Source: Methanobrevibacter thaueri
GTDB taxonomy: Archaea; Methanobacteriota; Methanobacteria; Methanobacteriales; Methanobacteriaceae
Assembly (NCBI RefSeq): GCF_015062905.1
Contig: NZ_SUTK01000004.1
Coordinates: 1-64,000 of the forward strand
Direction: 5' to 3'
Length of the DNA stretch: 64,000 bases
Position numbers and translations under genes: made by a program. Position 1 is the first letter of the stretch; each line of letters begins with the position of its first letter. The notes beneath the pieces are model-generated. The model was not told the DNA's origin, ran no database searches, and saw only the letters and a program-made list of their open reading frames with translations. Below are positions 1 to 8,427 of the stretch, one piece after another.

Positions 1-55
1 AGGCATATAATTTCAAAAAGAATTGTTATTTAATATAAAATATATAATTATTAAC

Positions 56-1168
56 ATGACTACATTGGAAAAGATGAAAATCTTAACAGATTCTGCACAG
101 TATGATCTTTGCGATTATGTCAGTCATAACAAAAGTTCGCAGATTAATTTGCCTGGAATTTACGAAGCAACAGGTCATAATGGATGTAAGATTCCTCTTT
201 TTAAGACTCTTTTAACAAACAAATGTAAAAATGACTGCAAATATTGCATCAACCAATCCAAAAGAAATTTCACACGATTGGAACTGTCACCTGAAGAGCT
301 TGCAAAGGCATTTCTCGGATACTATAACAGGGGAATGGTCAACGGTCTGTTTTTAAGCTCAGGAATCACAGGCGATGTGGACTCCACAATGGAAAAGGAA
401 ATAGAAACAATCAGACTTTTGAGAAAAAAATACGGTTATGACGATTATATACACTTAAAAGTGGTTCCGGGTGCCAGTAGGGACTCAATCAAAAGGGCAA
501 TGGCTCTTGCAAATAGAGTTAGCATAAACATCGAAGCTGCAACACCATCAGGCCTTGCAGAACTATCCTCAACTAAGGACTACAACAAGGATATACTGAA
601 AAGGTTATCATGGATCAATAGATACCAGCATAAAAGTACGACTTATCCGAATTCCACCCATACAACCCAACTTATTGTCGGCGCAAACGATGAAAGTGAC
701 AGGGAAATACTTAGTAGAATGGAAAAAATCTACAAAAATTCAGAATTGAAAAGAACATACTTTTCAGCATTTACCCCAATTGAAGAAACTGAATTTTCAA
801 ATAAAGAGGCATGTTCAACTGACAGAACCTCAAAGTTATACAATGCTGACAGCCTGCTTAACGATTACCACTATAATGTTAAAGAGCTGGTATTTGACGA
901 TAATGACAATCTGCTGTTGAGCCAGGACCCGAAAATACTGGCCGCAAAAAATATGAATATATTCCCTGTAGAAATAAATTCCGCACCACTGATAGAATTG
1001 ATACGGGTTCCAGGCATCGGTGTAAAATCTGCAAAGCAGATAATTTCTATTCGAAAAAAAACACCATTCTCCAATAAAGAACAGCTTAGGAAACTAGGTG
1101 TTGTAGTTGACAGAGCGGAACCATATATTAAAATAAGTGGTGAATATCAGACTACTTTTGATTTTTAA
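56..1168 (+). CDS. Radical SAM protein with C-terminal helix-hairpin-helix, putative DNA modification/repair
   Basis: The protein (370 aa from ATG 56) has a CxxxCxxC cluster at about residues 57, 61 and 64 (KCKNDCKYC), the [4Fe-4S]/SAM site of radical SAM enzymes. A helix-hairpin-helix lies near residues 315-340 (VPGIGVKSAKQI), a non-specific DNA-binding element. This arrangement matches the 'putative DNA modification/repair radical SAM' family; the substrate is unknown. An in-frame start at 23 would add an AT-rich-encoded stretch (MLFNIKYIIIN) that looks non-coding, so I prefer 56. The gene stands alone and is followed by ORB-like repeats and the convergent ParB-like gene. Family is confident, function is not. 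Confidence 0.82.
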   Translation: MTTLEKMKILTDSAQYDLCDYVSHNKSSQINLPGIYEATGHNGCKIPLFKTLLTNKCKNDCKYCINQSKRNFTRLELSPEELAKAFLGYYNRGMVNGLFLSSGITGDVDSTMEKEIETIRLLRKKYGYDDYIHLKVVPGASRDSIKRAMALANRVSINIEAATPSGLAELSSTKDYNKDILKRLSWINRYQHKSTTYPNSTHTTQLIVGANDESDREILSRMEKIYKNSELKRTYFSAFTPIEETEFSNKEACSTDRTSKLYNADSLLNDYHYNVKELVFDDNDNLLLSQDPKILAAKNMNIFPVEINSAPLIELIRVPGIGVKSAKQIISIRKKTPFSNKEQLRKLGVVVDRAEPYIKISGEYQTTFDF

Positions 1169-1291
1169 ATTTTTTATAAGAGTAAATTATAATATAATGG
1201 ATTATTGTTAAAATAAATATTCATGAAATCAATTAAAATAATAGAAAAAAATAGCATATCAAATATATATTGTAAAATATATTAAGTATAA

Positions 1292-1335
1292 TTTCAAGTG
1301 AAAAATAGATTCTTGAGAACAATTTCAAGTGCAAA
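1292..1335 (+). repeat. Two ORB-like origin-box copies outside the origin
   Basis: TTTCAAGTGAAAA (1292-1304) and TTTCAAGTGCAAA (1323-1335) lie 31 bp apart in the same orientation. Both match the core of the Orc1/Cdc6 box TTTCAAGTGTAAA, which recurs at the origin near 25.5-25.9 kb. They sit in the 206 bp gap between two convergent genes, so a promoter role is unlikely. Binding by Orc1/Cdc6 is inferred from sequence only. Confidence 0.5.
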
Positions 1336-1374
1336 ATAATATATTAAAAAAAGTGAATTATATTTGATAATATA

Positions 1375-1902
1375 CTAGTCATCATCAAATAATGCCCAAA
1401 TTTCAGGGTATTTTTTAGAAACGGCCTCATCAATCAAAATAGAAGCCTCTTTAGAAATACTGAATTCGGGTTCGGTTTTTCTTAAATATCTCAATACAGC
1501 TGAAGATCTTGAAGACCATAAAGTGATTCTTGGATTTTTGTCCACAATCTTTTTAACATCATCTATGTGTTCCTTTTGGATTTGGATTTCTGATGATGTT
1601 TGTACAGTTTCTTCGCCGCCATGATTGCCAGATAACTCTTCGGATGAGTCATCAGTTTCCTCATTTTCCATGCCTTCTTCAACATCTGTATCATCACTTT
1701 CAGTTTCTTCTTCTGGAGTTACTTCATCTTCAACTTCAGTTTCCTCTTTAGAGGTTACATCATCAACAACGTCTTCAACAGTAGTCTCCTCTTCTTTTAA
1801 CATATCTTCAAGGGACTGAGGGGAATTACTGTCAAAATCCTCATTATAAAAATCAGGTGGAATTAAAGAGTCTAACCCTTTTCCAAGACCTTTTCTAGGC
1901 AT
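1375..1902 (-). CDS. ParB-like N-terminal peptide protein, putative partner of ParA
   Basis: This 175-residue protein starts MPRKGLGKGLDSLIP, closely resembling the N-terminus of bacterial ParB/Spo0J (GLGRGLDALL type), the segment that stimulates ParA/Soj ATPase. Residues about 25-100 form a very acidic, low-complexity linker rich in Glu, Asp, Val and Thr. The C-terminal 70 residues look folded (RITLWSSRSSAVLRYLRK). I see no ParB CTPase motif and no ParB helix-turn-helix. The ATG overlaps the parA stop as TAATG, so the genes are translationally coupled. I infer an archaeal ParA partner in which the usual ParB core is replaced by a short C-terminal domain. What that domain binds is unknown. 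Confidence 0.72.
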   Translation of the reverse strand: MPRKGLGKGLDSLIPPDFYNEDFDSNSPQSLEDMLKEEETTVEDVVDDVTSKEETEVEDEVTPEEETESDDTDVEEGMENEETDDSSEELSGNHGGEETVQTSSEIQIQKEHIDDVKKIVDKNPRITLWSSRSSAVLRYLRKTEPEFSISKEASILIDEAVSKKYPEIWALFDDD

Positions 1903-2756
1903 TATCTACCCCTCCCAGTCTTATTGGAATTTCTATTTAATTCAGCTTTAGCTTTAATATTTGTCTTGGCATCGCTCAAATTAACATTTTCATCCCTTTG
2001 GATAATTTCCTTTGCCAATTTAAGATAAGCTTTTGTTCCAGTACTTTCAGGATCATAAACAAGACAAGGCTTTCCATAACTAGGAGCCTCAGCCAATCTG
2101 ATATTTCTTGGAATAACGGTTTTAAATAATAAGTTTGATTCACCAAAGTAGCTTTTAAGCTCTTTGTAAACGTCTTTGCTGAGCCTAGTTCTCTTATCAT
2201 ATAGAGTGAGGAGAATTCCTTTAATTGGAGTGGGACTTCTAAGCCTTTGTTCGACTAATTTTATGGTATTAATCAAATCGGCTACGCCTTCTAGTGCATA
2301 ATACTCAGCTTGGATAGGTATTAAAACGCTATCGGAAGCTACTAATGCATTGACTGTTATGACACCTAATGAAGGAGGTAAATCAATGAAAATGTAATCA
2401 AATAACGGTACGACATCCTTAAGAGTTTCCTTCAAGATAATATGGTAATTTTCTCTACTGGAAAGCTCCATACCGGCACCACTGAGGGATATATTACTTG
2501 GGATAATAAACAAATTTTTAATAAACGTAGGAATTGTTGCTTTTTTTACATTTATATCCCCAATGATAGCATCGTATATAGTATTTTCTATTTTAGTTTT
2601 ATCAATGCCAAAGCTTGTAGTAGCATTGGCCTGAGGATCCATATCGACCACTAAAACAGATTTGCCCATTACCGCTAGAGATGTTGCAGTATTCACAACA
2701 GTTGTTGTTTTACCACAGCCCCCTTTTTGATTCATCACTGCAATTACTTCACTCAT
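1902..2756 (-). CDS. parA: ParA/Soj-type chromosome partitioning ATPase
   Basis: A 284-residue ParA-family ATPase. It has the deviant Walker A motif KGGCGKTT at residues 11-18, with the signature first lysine, VVDMDPQANATTS near residues 36-48, and a Walker B-type strand (YIFIDLPPS) near residue 123. Family members dimerise on ATP, bind DNA non-specifically and move chromosome or plasmid cargo. The C-terminal tail is basic (NSNKTGRGR). Downstream is a protein with a ParB-like activating peptide. Upstream is a 413 bp gap packed with AAGTTA repeats. The origin is about 22 kb away. A role in chromosome segregation is inferred from family and context; a MinD-like role is less likely. Confidence 0.88.
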   Translation of the reverse strand: MSEVIAVMNQKGGCGKTTTVVNTATSLAVMGKSVLVVDMDPQANATTSFGIDKTKIENTIYDAIIGDINVKKATIPTFIKNLFIIPSNISLSGAGMELSSRENYHIILKETLKDVVPLFDYIFIDLPPSLGVITVNALVASDSVLIPIQAEYYALEGVADLINTIKLVEQRLRSPTPIKGILLTLYDKRTRLSKDVYKELKSYFGESNLLFKTVIPRNIRLAEAPSYGKPCLVYDPESTGTKAYLKLAKEIIQRDENVNLSDAKTNIKAKAELNRNSNKTGRGR

Positions 2757-2786
2757 TAAAGAATTCTCCTATATCTGATAAGTTTT

Positions 2787-3138
2787 AAGTTACCAGTTAT
2801 GAATTATAACTTAAAATTTCAAAGCTCTAAAGAATAACAATTAAGTTATCCAGTATAAGTTAAAAGGATTAAGTTATTTCTTTTAAATTAAAACTTAAAG
2901 GAAATAAGTTATCAGTTCCAACTTCTAAGGGATAGGAAATAAGGTTTAAGTTAGAACTTCTAAATTATAAAAAATAAGTTTTAAGAAATAACTTATCATA
3001 ACTAACTTTTAACAAATAAGTTATATTTTATAACTTCTTCCTTATAAAGTATTTGTTTTCACAAATAAGTTATTAGTTATTCATTAACACTTATAAGTTA
3101 TAACTAATAATGAAAAAATAATAAGTTATAACTTATAA
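2787..3138. repeat. AAGTTA/TAACTT repeat cluster upstream of parA, candidate centromere
   Basis: This fills the 413 bp gap (2757-3169) between trpB2 and parA. I count 10 copies of AAGTTA (2787, 2843, 2857, 2871, 2906, 2948, 3018, 3067, 3095, 3123) and 5 of TAACTT (2807, 2989, 3003, 3031, 3129). About one would be expected by chance at this base composition. The best copy is the perfect palindrome AAGTTATAACTT at 3123-3134. An 18-base version (3121-3138) is repeated exactly at 13042-13059. The pattern fits binding sites for ParA, its partner or another architectural protein, as in parS-like centromeres or operators. Function is inference. Confidence 0.6.
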
Positions 3139-3169
3139 CTAAAAAAATCAAAAAAAAATAAATAAAGGA

Positions 3170-4471
3170 TTATTTAGCATTTTGCATGGTTCCGTCAAAA
3201 TAGCTAGCATATCCTTTTAAGTCCAACATTCCATGACCGGAGAAGTTCAATACGATAGTCTTCTCTTCGCCAGTCTGTTTACATTTCAATGCCTCATCGA
3301 TTGCAGCCCTGATTGCATGAGTGGTTTCAGGAGCAGGAACAATACCCTGATTACGTGCAAAAGTGATACCTGCTTCGAAACAGTCCTTCTGATGAACTGA
3401 TCTTGGTTCAATGTATCCCTCTTTAGTTAAAAGGGAAACGATAGGTGACATACCGTGGTATCTTAAACCTCCAGCGTGAACTGAAGGGGCTACAAAGTCA
3501 TGTCCCAAGGTGAACATTTTAAGCATTGGGGTGAAACCGTTGGAATCTCCAAAGTCATAATCATAGGTTCCTTCTGTTAAGGTAGGGCAAGCGCTTGGTT
3601 CAACAGCGATAAACTGGGTGTCTGAGTTTCCGTCAATCTTGTCCTTGATGAATGGGAACAGTGATCCGGCAAAGTTACTTCCTCCACCTGCACATGCTAT
3701 CATTACATCCGGAGTCTCTTCAGCAATCTCAAGCTGTGTCTTCAATTCCTGACCGATAACGGTCTGATGCAGCATAACATGGTTCAAAACACTACCTAAG
3801 GAATATTTTACTTCATCATTTTGCAAAGCCTCTTCCATAGCTTCGGAAATGGCAACTCCCAATGAACCTGGATGGTCTGGATTATCAGCAAGGACCTGGC
3901 GTCCGACTTCTGTATTTTCACTAGGTGAAGCAAATACATTTGAACCGTAAATGTCCATGATGTTTTTCCTGTCCGGCTTTTGGTTGAAGGAAACTTTAAC
4001 CATATATACTGTACATTCGATGTCAAGCAAATTACATGCCAGGGACAATGCAGTACCCCATTGGCCTGCACCAGTTTCAGTAGTCAATCTTTCAACACCT
4101 TCCTTTTTAGCAAAATAAGCTTGAGGAATAGCTGAATTCAACTTGTGTGAACCGGTTGGTGAAGAGTCTTCCCTTTTGAAATAGATTTTTGCAGGAGTAT
4201 TAAGATATTCCTCCAATTTATTGGCTCTGACCAATGGAGAAGGTCTTCCCATTTCCATGTATAATTCTCTAACTTCTTTTGGTATAGTGATATAGCGATC
4301 TGTTGCAAATTCCTGTTCAAGGCCTGCTTTGGTGAAAGCTAATTGTAAAGCTGAAATTTGGTCTTTTCCTTCACTGTTTTTAGGAGCAGGAAGTGGAACA
4401 GGCAAATCAGCGAGCATATTATACCATTGCTTTGGCACTTCATCTGATGATAATTCAATTTTGTAAGTCAT
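3170..4471 (-). CDS. trpB: TrpB2-type tryptophan synthase beta chain
   Basis: A 433-residue PLP enzyme that condenses indole with serine. The PLP lysine is about K110 in GSHKLNSA, and the phosphate-binding glycine loop ACAGGGSNFAG is near residues 259-269. The N-terminal extension and the PTGSHK context identify the TrpB2 group, common in archaea, rather than TrpB1, which pairs with TrpA. No trpA or other trp gene is adjacent, so it probably salvages free indole or works apart from the main operon. Two TGTACA TRP boxes and a TATA element lie upstream, implying control by a TrpY-like repressor. Confidence 0.93.
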   Translation of the reverse strand: MTYKIELSSDEVPKQWYNMLADLPVPLPAPKNSEGKDQISALQLAFTKAGLEQEFATDRYITIPKEVRELYMEMGRPSPLVRANKLEEYLNTPAKIYFKREDSSPTGSHKLNSAIPQAYFAKKEGVERLTTETGAGQWGTALSLACNLLDIECTVYMVKVSFNQKPDRKNIMDIYGSNVFASPSENTEVGRQVLADNPDHPGSLGVAISEAMEEALQNDEVKYSLGSVLNHVMLHQTVIGQELKTQLEIAEETPDVMIACAGGGSNFAGSLFPFIKDKIDGNSDTQFIAVEPSACPTLTEGTYDYDFGDSNGFTPMLKMFTLGHDFVAPSVHAGGLRYHGMSPIVSLLTKEGYIEPRSVHQKDCFEAGITFARNQGIVPAPETTHAIRAAIDEALKCKQTGEEKTIVLNFSGHGMLDLKGYASYFDGTMQNAK

Positions 4472-4488
4472 AATAATACTTACATCAA

Positions 4489-4524
4489 TGTACTATATAA
4501 AACTTTGTTGTACAAAAATGTACA
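4489..4524 (-). promoter_or_regulatory. TRP boxes and TATA element of the trpB2 promoter
   Basis: TGTACA occurs at 4509-4514 and 4519-4524, with a partial copy TGTACT at 4489-4494. Read on the minus strand, a TATA element (TTTATATAG) lies between them at about 4493-4502, placing the transcript start close to the ATG at 4471. TGTACA is the TRP box bound by TrpY in Methanothermobacter, where trpB2 is one of its targets. A trpY gene is not in this window. Confidence 0.7.
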
Positions 4525-4563
4525 TTTTAAAATTATTAATATTATAAAGAACAATTTTAAATT

Positions 4564-5592
4564 ATGAGAATTTTAGCTATTGATGTTGGAACCGGAACAC
4601 AAGACATAATGATATATGATACCGAAAAGGAACTGGAAAATTCCATAAAGCTTGTTCTTCCATCTCCGCACTTATACATATCCCAACAGATAAGGGAAAT
4701 AGAAAATGACATCTACTTTACAGGAGAAATAATGGGCGGAGGTAAAATCAAAAAAAGCCTATTGGAACATATGGAAAAAGGATACAAGGTAGTGATGGAA
4801 CCGACATGTGCAAAAACAATACGCGACAATATCGAACAGGTCAAGTCATTGGGAATAGAAATTGCAGATGAGGGCAAAGACTACTCAGAATATACAAAAA
4901 TAAAACTTGGCGACATCAATATCAAGAAATTATCCGAATTCCTGTTAGGTTATGACCTGGATTTCGATTTCGACGAAATAGCAATAGCCGTGCAGGATCA
5001 CGGGTATAATGAAAATATGGGAGACAGGGACTTCAGATTTGAAAAGATAAGGGAAAAGGTGTCACATCCAATCTCCCCATTGGAATTCGGATTCAAGGAG
5101 GAAATGCCTGAGTACTTCACAAGAATGCAGGCTGTCAGAAGACAGATAAAGGATGAAGGCATAGAAAACCTTCCATTGGTGATGGATACCAAATTCGCAT
5201 CAATAGCCGGAATGTGCTATGATGAGGTGGCAAGCAAACTGAACAGCTTCATTGTAATAGATATCGGAAACGGCCACACAACAGCGGCATCAATAGAAAA
5301 CGGCAAGATACAGGGAGTGTTTGAACATCACACCTCAAGCCTCAGTGGAGAATCACTTGAAAGGTATATCAAAAGATTGGCATCAGGTGAGATAACCCAC
5401 GAGGAAGTTCACGAAGACTTCGGACATGGGGCACATGTATTAAACCCGATATCTGAAATCGAAAAGGTTATAGTCAGCGGCCCGAAAAGGGAACTGATTG
5501 AAAAGACAAATCTAGATTGGCATCATGCAGCTCCCGGGGGAGATGTGATGATGACCGGAACAATCGGATTAATCAAGACTATACAAGGATAG
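4564..5592 (+). CDS. DUF1786 family protein with ASKHA-like ATPase motifs
   Basis: A 342-residue protein of the DUF1786 family, found in archaea and some bacteria. It opens with RILAIDVGTGTQDI, a phosphate-1-like loop, and has a second one near residue 225 (FIVIDIGNGHTTAA), the paired-loop layout of the actin/Hsp70/sugar-kinase fold. Older annotations call relatives 'pyruvate formate-lyase activating', but no CxxxCxxC is present. It is transcribed divergently from trpB2 and followed after 5 bp by a PHP phosphoesterase, probably in one operon. The substrate is unknown. Confidence 0.75.
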   Translation: MRILAIDVGTGTQDIMIYDTEKELENSIKLVLPSPHLYISQQIREIENDIYFTGEIMGGGKIKKSLLEHMEKGYKVVMEPTCAKTIRDNIEQVKSLGIEIADEGKDYSEYTKIKLGDINIKKLSEFLLGYDLDFDFDEIAIAVQDHGYNENMGDRDFRFEKIREKVSHPISPLEFGFKEEMPEYFTRMQAVRRQIKDEGIENLPLVMDTKFASIAGMCYDEVASKLNSFIVIDIGNGHTTAASIENGKIQGVFEHHTSSLSGESLERYIKRLASGEITHEEVHEDFGHGAHVLNPISEIEKVIVSGPKRELIEKTNLDWHHAAPGGDVMMTGTIGLIKTIQG

Positions 5593-5597
5593 ATAAT

Positions 5598-6257
5598 ATG
5601 CTTAAAATGGACTCCCACATTCACAGCGAGTATTCACCGGACTCACATTCAAAAATTGATGATATACTAAAAACAGCCCAAAAAAGAGATATTGACATAA
5701 TAGCTATAAGCGACCACAATACCGTTGATGGAACCAGTGAAGTTTTGACTAAAACTAGAAATACAGATATATTGGCAATACCATCTATTGAGATTTCATC
5801 AACACTTGGCCATATCCTTGGTTTTGGGTGTGAGGAAAATATACCTCGTGACCTTTCACCTCAAGATACTATCGACAGAATTCATGATTTAGGGGGTCTT
5901 GCAATTATACCTCACCCATTCTGTTTTTACCGCCATGGGCTCCTATGCAAAATTAATCCTAAGGAACTTAAAATCGATGCAATAGAGACAAAAAATGCGA
6001 GATTCATTATAGGCTACTGTAACAATAAGGCAAAAAATTTAGCAAAAACTGAAAATATTCCAACATTAGGTGCAAGCGATGCACACTATTGGAAATTTGT
6101 TGGCGACTGCTTTAGTCTGATCGATTGTGAAAAGGATATTGATAGTGTCCTAAAAGCAATACGCAAAGGAAAAGTAGAAGCAAAAGGAAAAGGAACATCA
6201 AATATATTGCTTTCCAAATACCTTTTTGATAAAAATGTGTTAAAGAAATTTGATTAA
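5598..6257 (+). CDS. PHP-domain metal-dependent phosphoesterase
   Basis: A 219-residue stand-alone PHP domain. Metal-binding motifs are visible in order: HIHSEYSPDSH near the N-terminus, SDHNT near residue 40, PHPF in the middle, and GASDAH near residue 160. Such proteins hydrolyse phosphate esters; small ones act on nucleotides or sugar phosphates. The ATG at 5598 follows the DUF1786 stop by 5 bp; an in-frame start at 5517 would overlap that gene heavily and is rejected. The specific substrate cannot be read from sequence. Confidence 0.85.
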   Translation: MLKMDSHIHSEYSPDSHSKIDDILKTAQKRDIDIIAISDHNTVDGTSEVLTKTRNTDILAIPSIEISSTLGHILGFGCEENIPRDLSPQDTIDRIHDLGGLAIIPHPFCFYRHGLLCKINPKELKIDAIETKNARFIIGYCNNKAKNLAKTENIPTLGASDAHYWKFVGDCFSLIDCEKDIDSVLKAIRKGKVEAKGKGTSNILLSKYLFDKNVLKKFD

Positions 6258-6263
6258 AAAGAG

Positions 6264-6539
6264 CTATTCACTCTTTTCAATTAAAATTTCTATAATAGAA
6301 ACGTTTGTTTTTTCATTGTTGAAATTTTCAATTTCTTCAGTAGAAATTTGAATGTCTGTAACATCCGCTTCCGGAACAAACCTATTTCTTACAATTTCAG
6401 CAGCATCGACAGCACGACTGATAGCTTTTCCTCTAGCTCTTAAAAGAACGCTATCAGACCCTTCGTTAAATTGTGTAACAACTGCTAAAACATAATTCAT
6501 AACAGGTTTGCTACCTACAAAAATTGTATTATTCTCCAT
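6264..6539 (-). CDS. albA: Alba DNA/RNA-binding chromatin protein
   Basis: A 91-residue protein with the Alba start pattern [21 protein letters not shown] and the [21 protein letters not shown] helix. Alba dimers coat double-stranded DNA and RNA. In methanogens that also have histones, Alba is less abundant and may mainly act on RNA or specific loci. It is convergent with the PHP gene, with 6 bp between stops. The window also encodes a histone at 21.8-22.0 kb. Confidence 0.93.
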   Translation of the reverse strand: MENNTIFVGSKPVMNYVLAVVTQFNEGSDSVLLRARGKAISRAVDAAEIVRNRFVPEADVTDIQISTEEIENFNNEKTNVSIIEILIEKSE

Positions 6540-6846
6540 AATAATTTCACCATATTAAACTTTAGCTATTAATGTATATAAAATTTTACATAAAATTTGC
6601 ATTATAAATATAAACAGTAAAATAAAAAAATTGGAATATATAAAAAGTAAGTAAAAAAATAAATAAAAAATATTGAACAATTAATATGCAAATAAAAAAT
6701 AAATAAAAAAATAAATAATAAATAGAAATTCTACTAAACTTTTTCATAATATCTCTATTAATCTATAATAATAAAATAATAATTTGTAAAATAAAAATTA
6801 CAAATATGCTAAAAAAATGAAAAAAAAAGAATTTTTTAAAAAAAAA
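6540..6846. other. Very AT-rich 307 bp gap without a gene
   Basis: The gap separates albA from the LeuA-family gene, both on the minus strand. It is almost only A and T, with runs such as AAATAAATAAAAAATAAA, and has no ORF with a credible start. It should contain the albA promoter and the end of the upstream transcript. I see no structured RNA or clear operator. Confidence 0.6.
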
Positions 6847-8394
6847 TTAATAATTTGTTCGATAAATTACCAACAATTTATTGATTGAATCCAAAACTGC
6901 CAAGATACTTGCCATGACTATGTCCTGATTGATTGACCTTCCGGTAGATTTATTGCCATCAGGATCAGAACAGATTACAAATACGTCTGCCAATGCATCG
7001 GTACCGCCGTTAATGGCCTCAAGATTATATTCTTCAAGCTCAATATGAAGGGTATCCTCAATCAAAGCACTAATAGCATTTAATGCAGCATCAACCGGCC
7101 CAACACCTGTACTTGCAGTTTCCTTTTCCACACCATCGATTGAAAGCTTAACTGTAGCGGTTGGAGAAACATTAGCACCCATTGAAATACTCATGCCCTT
7201 TATTTCAATTGGGGTTTCACGAGCTGAAGCGAGCTCAGTAATGGCAATAGCCACCAAATCATCATCGGTAACACATTTACCGCTATCACCTAAAGATTTT
7301 ATTTCATTGAAAACCTTATAGAACTGCTCGTCATTTAAATCAATGTGATATTCCTTTAGTTTTGACTTTAAAGCATTTGCCCCAGTGTGTTTGCCCAACA
7401 CGATACGTCTGGAATGGCCAACCATTTCAGGAGAAATAGGTTCATAAGTAGAGGAGTTGTTCAGGATGCCATGAACATGAATGCCTGATTCATGAGCAAA
7501 AGCGTTGTCCCCCACAATCGGCTTGTTGACAGGCATCTTTACACCAGTCAAACGGCCCACCAAATTGGAAAGGCTATATAATCGAGTGGTGTCCAGGCCC
7601 AAATCAACGTTATAAGCTGACTTCAAAGTCATCACAAGCTCTTCAAGAGAACAGTTACCGGTCCTTTCACCCAAACCGTTGACTGTAACGTGAGCCTGAT
7701 CGGCCCCGCATTCGATAGCTGTCAGAGTGTTAGCAGTAGCAAGTCCAAAATCATTATGAAAATGGACACTAATAGGAATTGAAAAACTTTCCTTTATATC
7801 TGTTATCAGCTCACGGGTCATGATTGGAGTCAAAATGCCTACGGTATCCGGAACGTCTAAAAAATCAGCCCCAGCATCAATTACCTGGCTGAAGACATCA
7901 TACAGAAAGCCTTTTTCAGTTCTGGTAGCGTCCTCAGCGGAAAACTCTACAGTCAATCCATGGTCTTTGGCATATTCCACGGTTTCAACCGCCTTTGTGA
8001 TGATTTCTGATTTGGACATTTTCAGCTTATAATCACGATGCAAAGGAGAGGTTCCGATAAATGTATGTATATAGTCCAAATCCGCATCCAAAACCGCATC
8101 GACATCCACTGTCAAAGATCTTGAAAGTCCCACCAAAGTCGAATCCAAATCCAAAGCCTTGATTTTTCTGGCAGACTCTATTTCGCCTTTTGATGAAGCC
8201 GGAAAGCCGACTTCAATCTTGTCAACCCCCAAATTGTTGAGCTTTTGAGCAATCTGGATTTTTTCGTCAACTGTCAAAGCCACACCGGGAGTCTGTTCAC
8301 CATCCCTTAGAGTAGTGTCGAAAATATATATTTTATCAGCTAGATTCATGTTTTCATTTCTTAAAGTTTCGATATTCTGCATCGCATCCCCCAT
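6847..8394 (-). CDS. leuA: 2-isopropylmalate synthase (LeuA) or close paralogue
   Basis: A 515-residue member of the isopropylmalate/citramalate/homocitrate synthase family. The catalytic barrel has FDTTLRDGEQTPG (R30, D31), the HFHNDFG metal motif near residue 217, NGLGERTGN and HESGIHVHG. The last 120 residues form the LeuA allosteric domain, which argues against AksA, usually near 390 residues. The choice between LeuA (2-oxoisovalerate) and CimA (pyruvate) is not certain from sequence. SPLHRDYKLKMSK and the long regulatory domain favour LeuA in my reading. leuC, leuD and leuB homologues lie at 58-61 kb, so the pathway is split. Confidence 0.75.
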   Translation of the reverse strand: MGDAMQNIETLRNENMNLADKIYIFDTTLRDGEQTPGVALTVDEKIQIAQKLNNLGVDKIEVGFPASSKGEIESARKIKALDLDSTLVGLSRSLTVDVDAVLDADLDYIHTFIGTSPLHRDYKLKMSKSEIITKAVETVEYAKDHGLTVEFSAEDATRTEKGFLYDVFSQVIDAGADFLDVPDTVGILTPIMTRELITDIKESFSIPISVHFHNDFGLATANTLTAIECGADQAHVTVNGLGERTGNCSLEELVMTLKSAYNVDLGLDTTRLYSLSNLVGRLTGVKMPVNKPIVGDNAFAHESGIHVHGILNNSSTYEPISPEMVGHSRRIVLGKHTGANALKSKLKEYHIDLNDEQFYKVFNEIKSLGDSGKCVTDDDLVAIAITELASARETPIEIKGMSISMGANVSPTATVKLSIDGVEKETASTGVGPVDAALNAISALIEDTLHIELEEYNLEAINGGTDALADVFVICSDPDGNKSTGRSINQDIVMASILAVLDSINKLLVIYRTNY

Positions 8395-8427
8395 TTAAAA
8401 TTTAAAAAATAAGGTTAATAAGGTTAA

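Noticed and set aside
6590..6720. Repeated AAATAAATAAAAAA stretches
   Set aside because: Low-complexity AT sequence without a fixed unit or spacing; no evidence for an array or mobile element.
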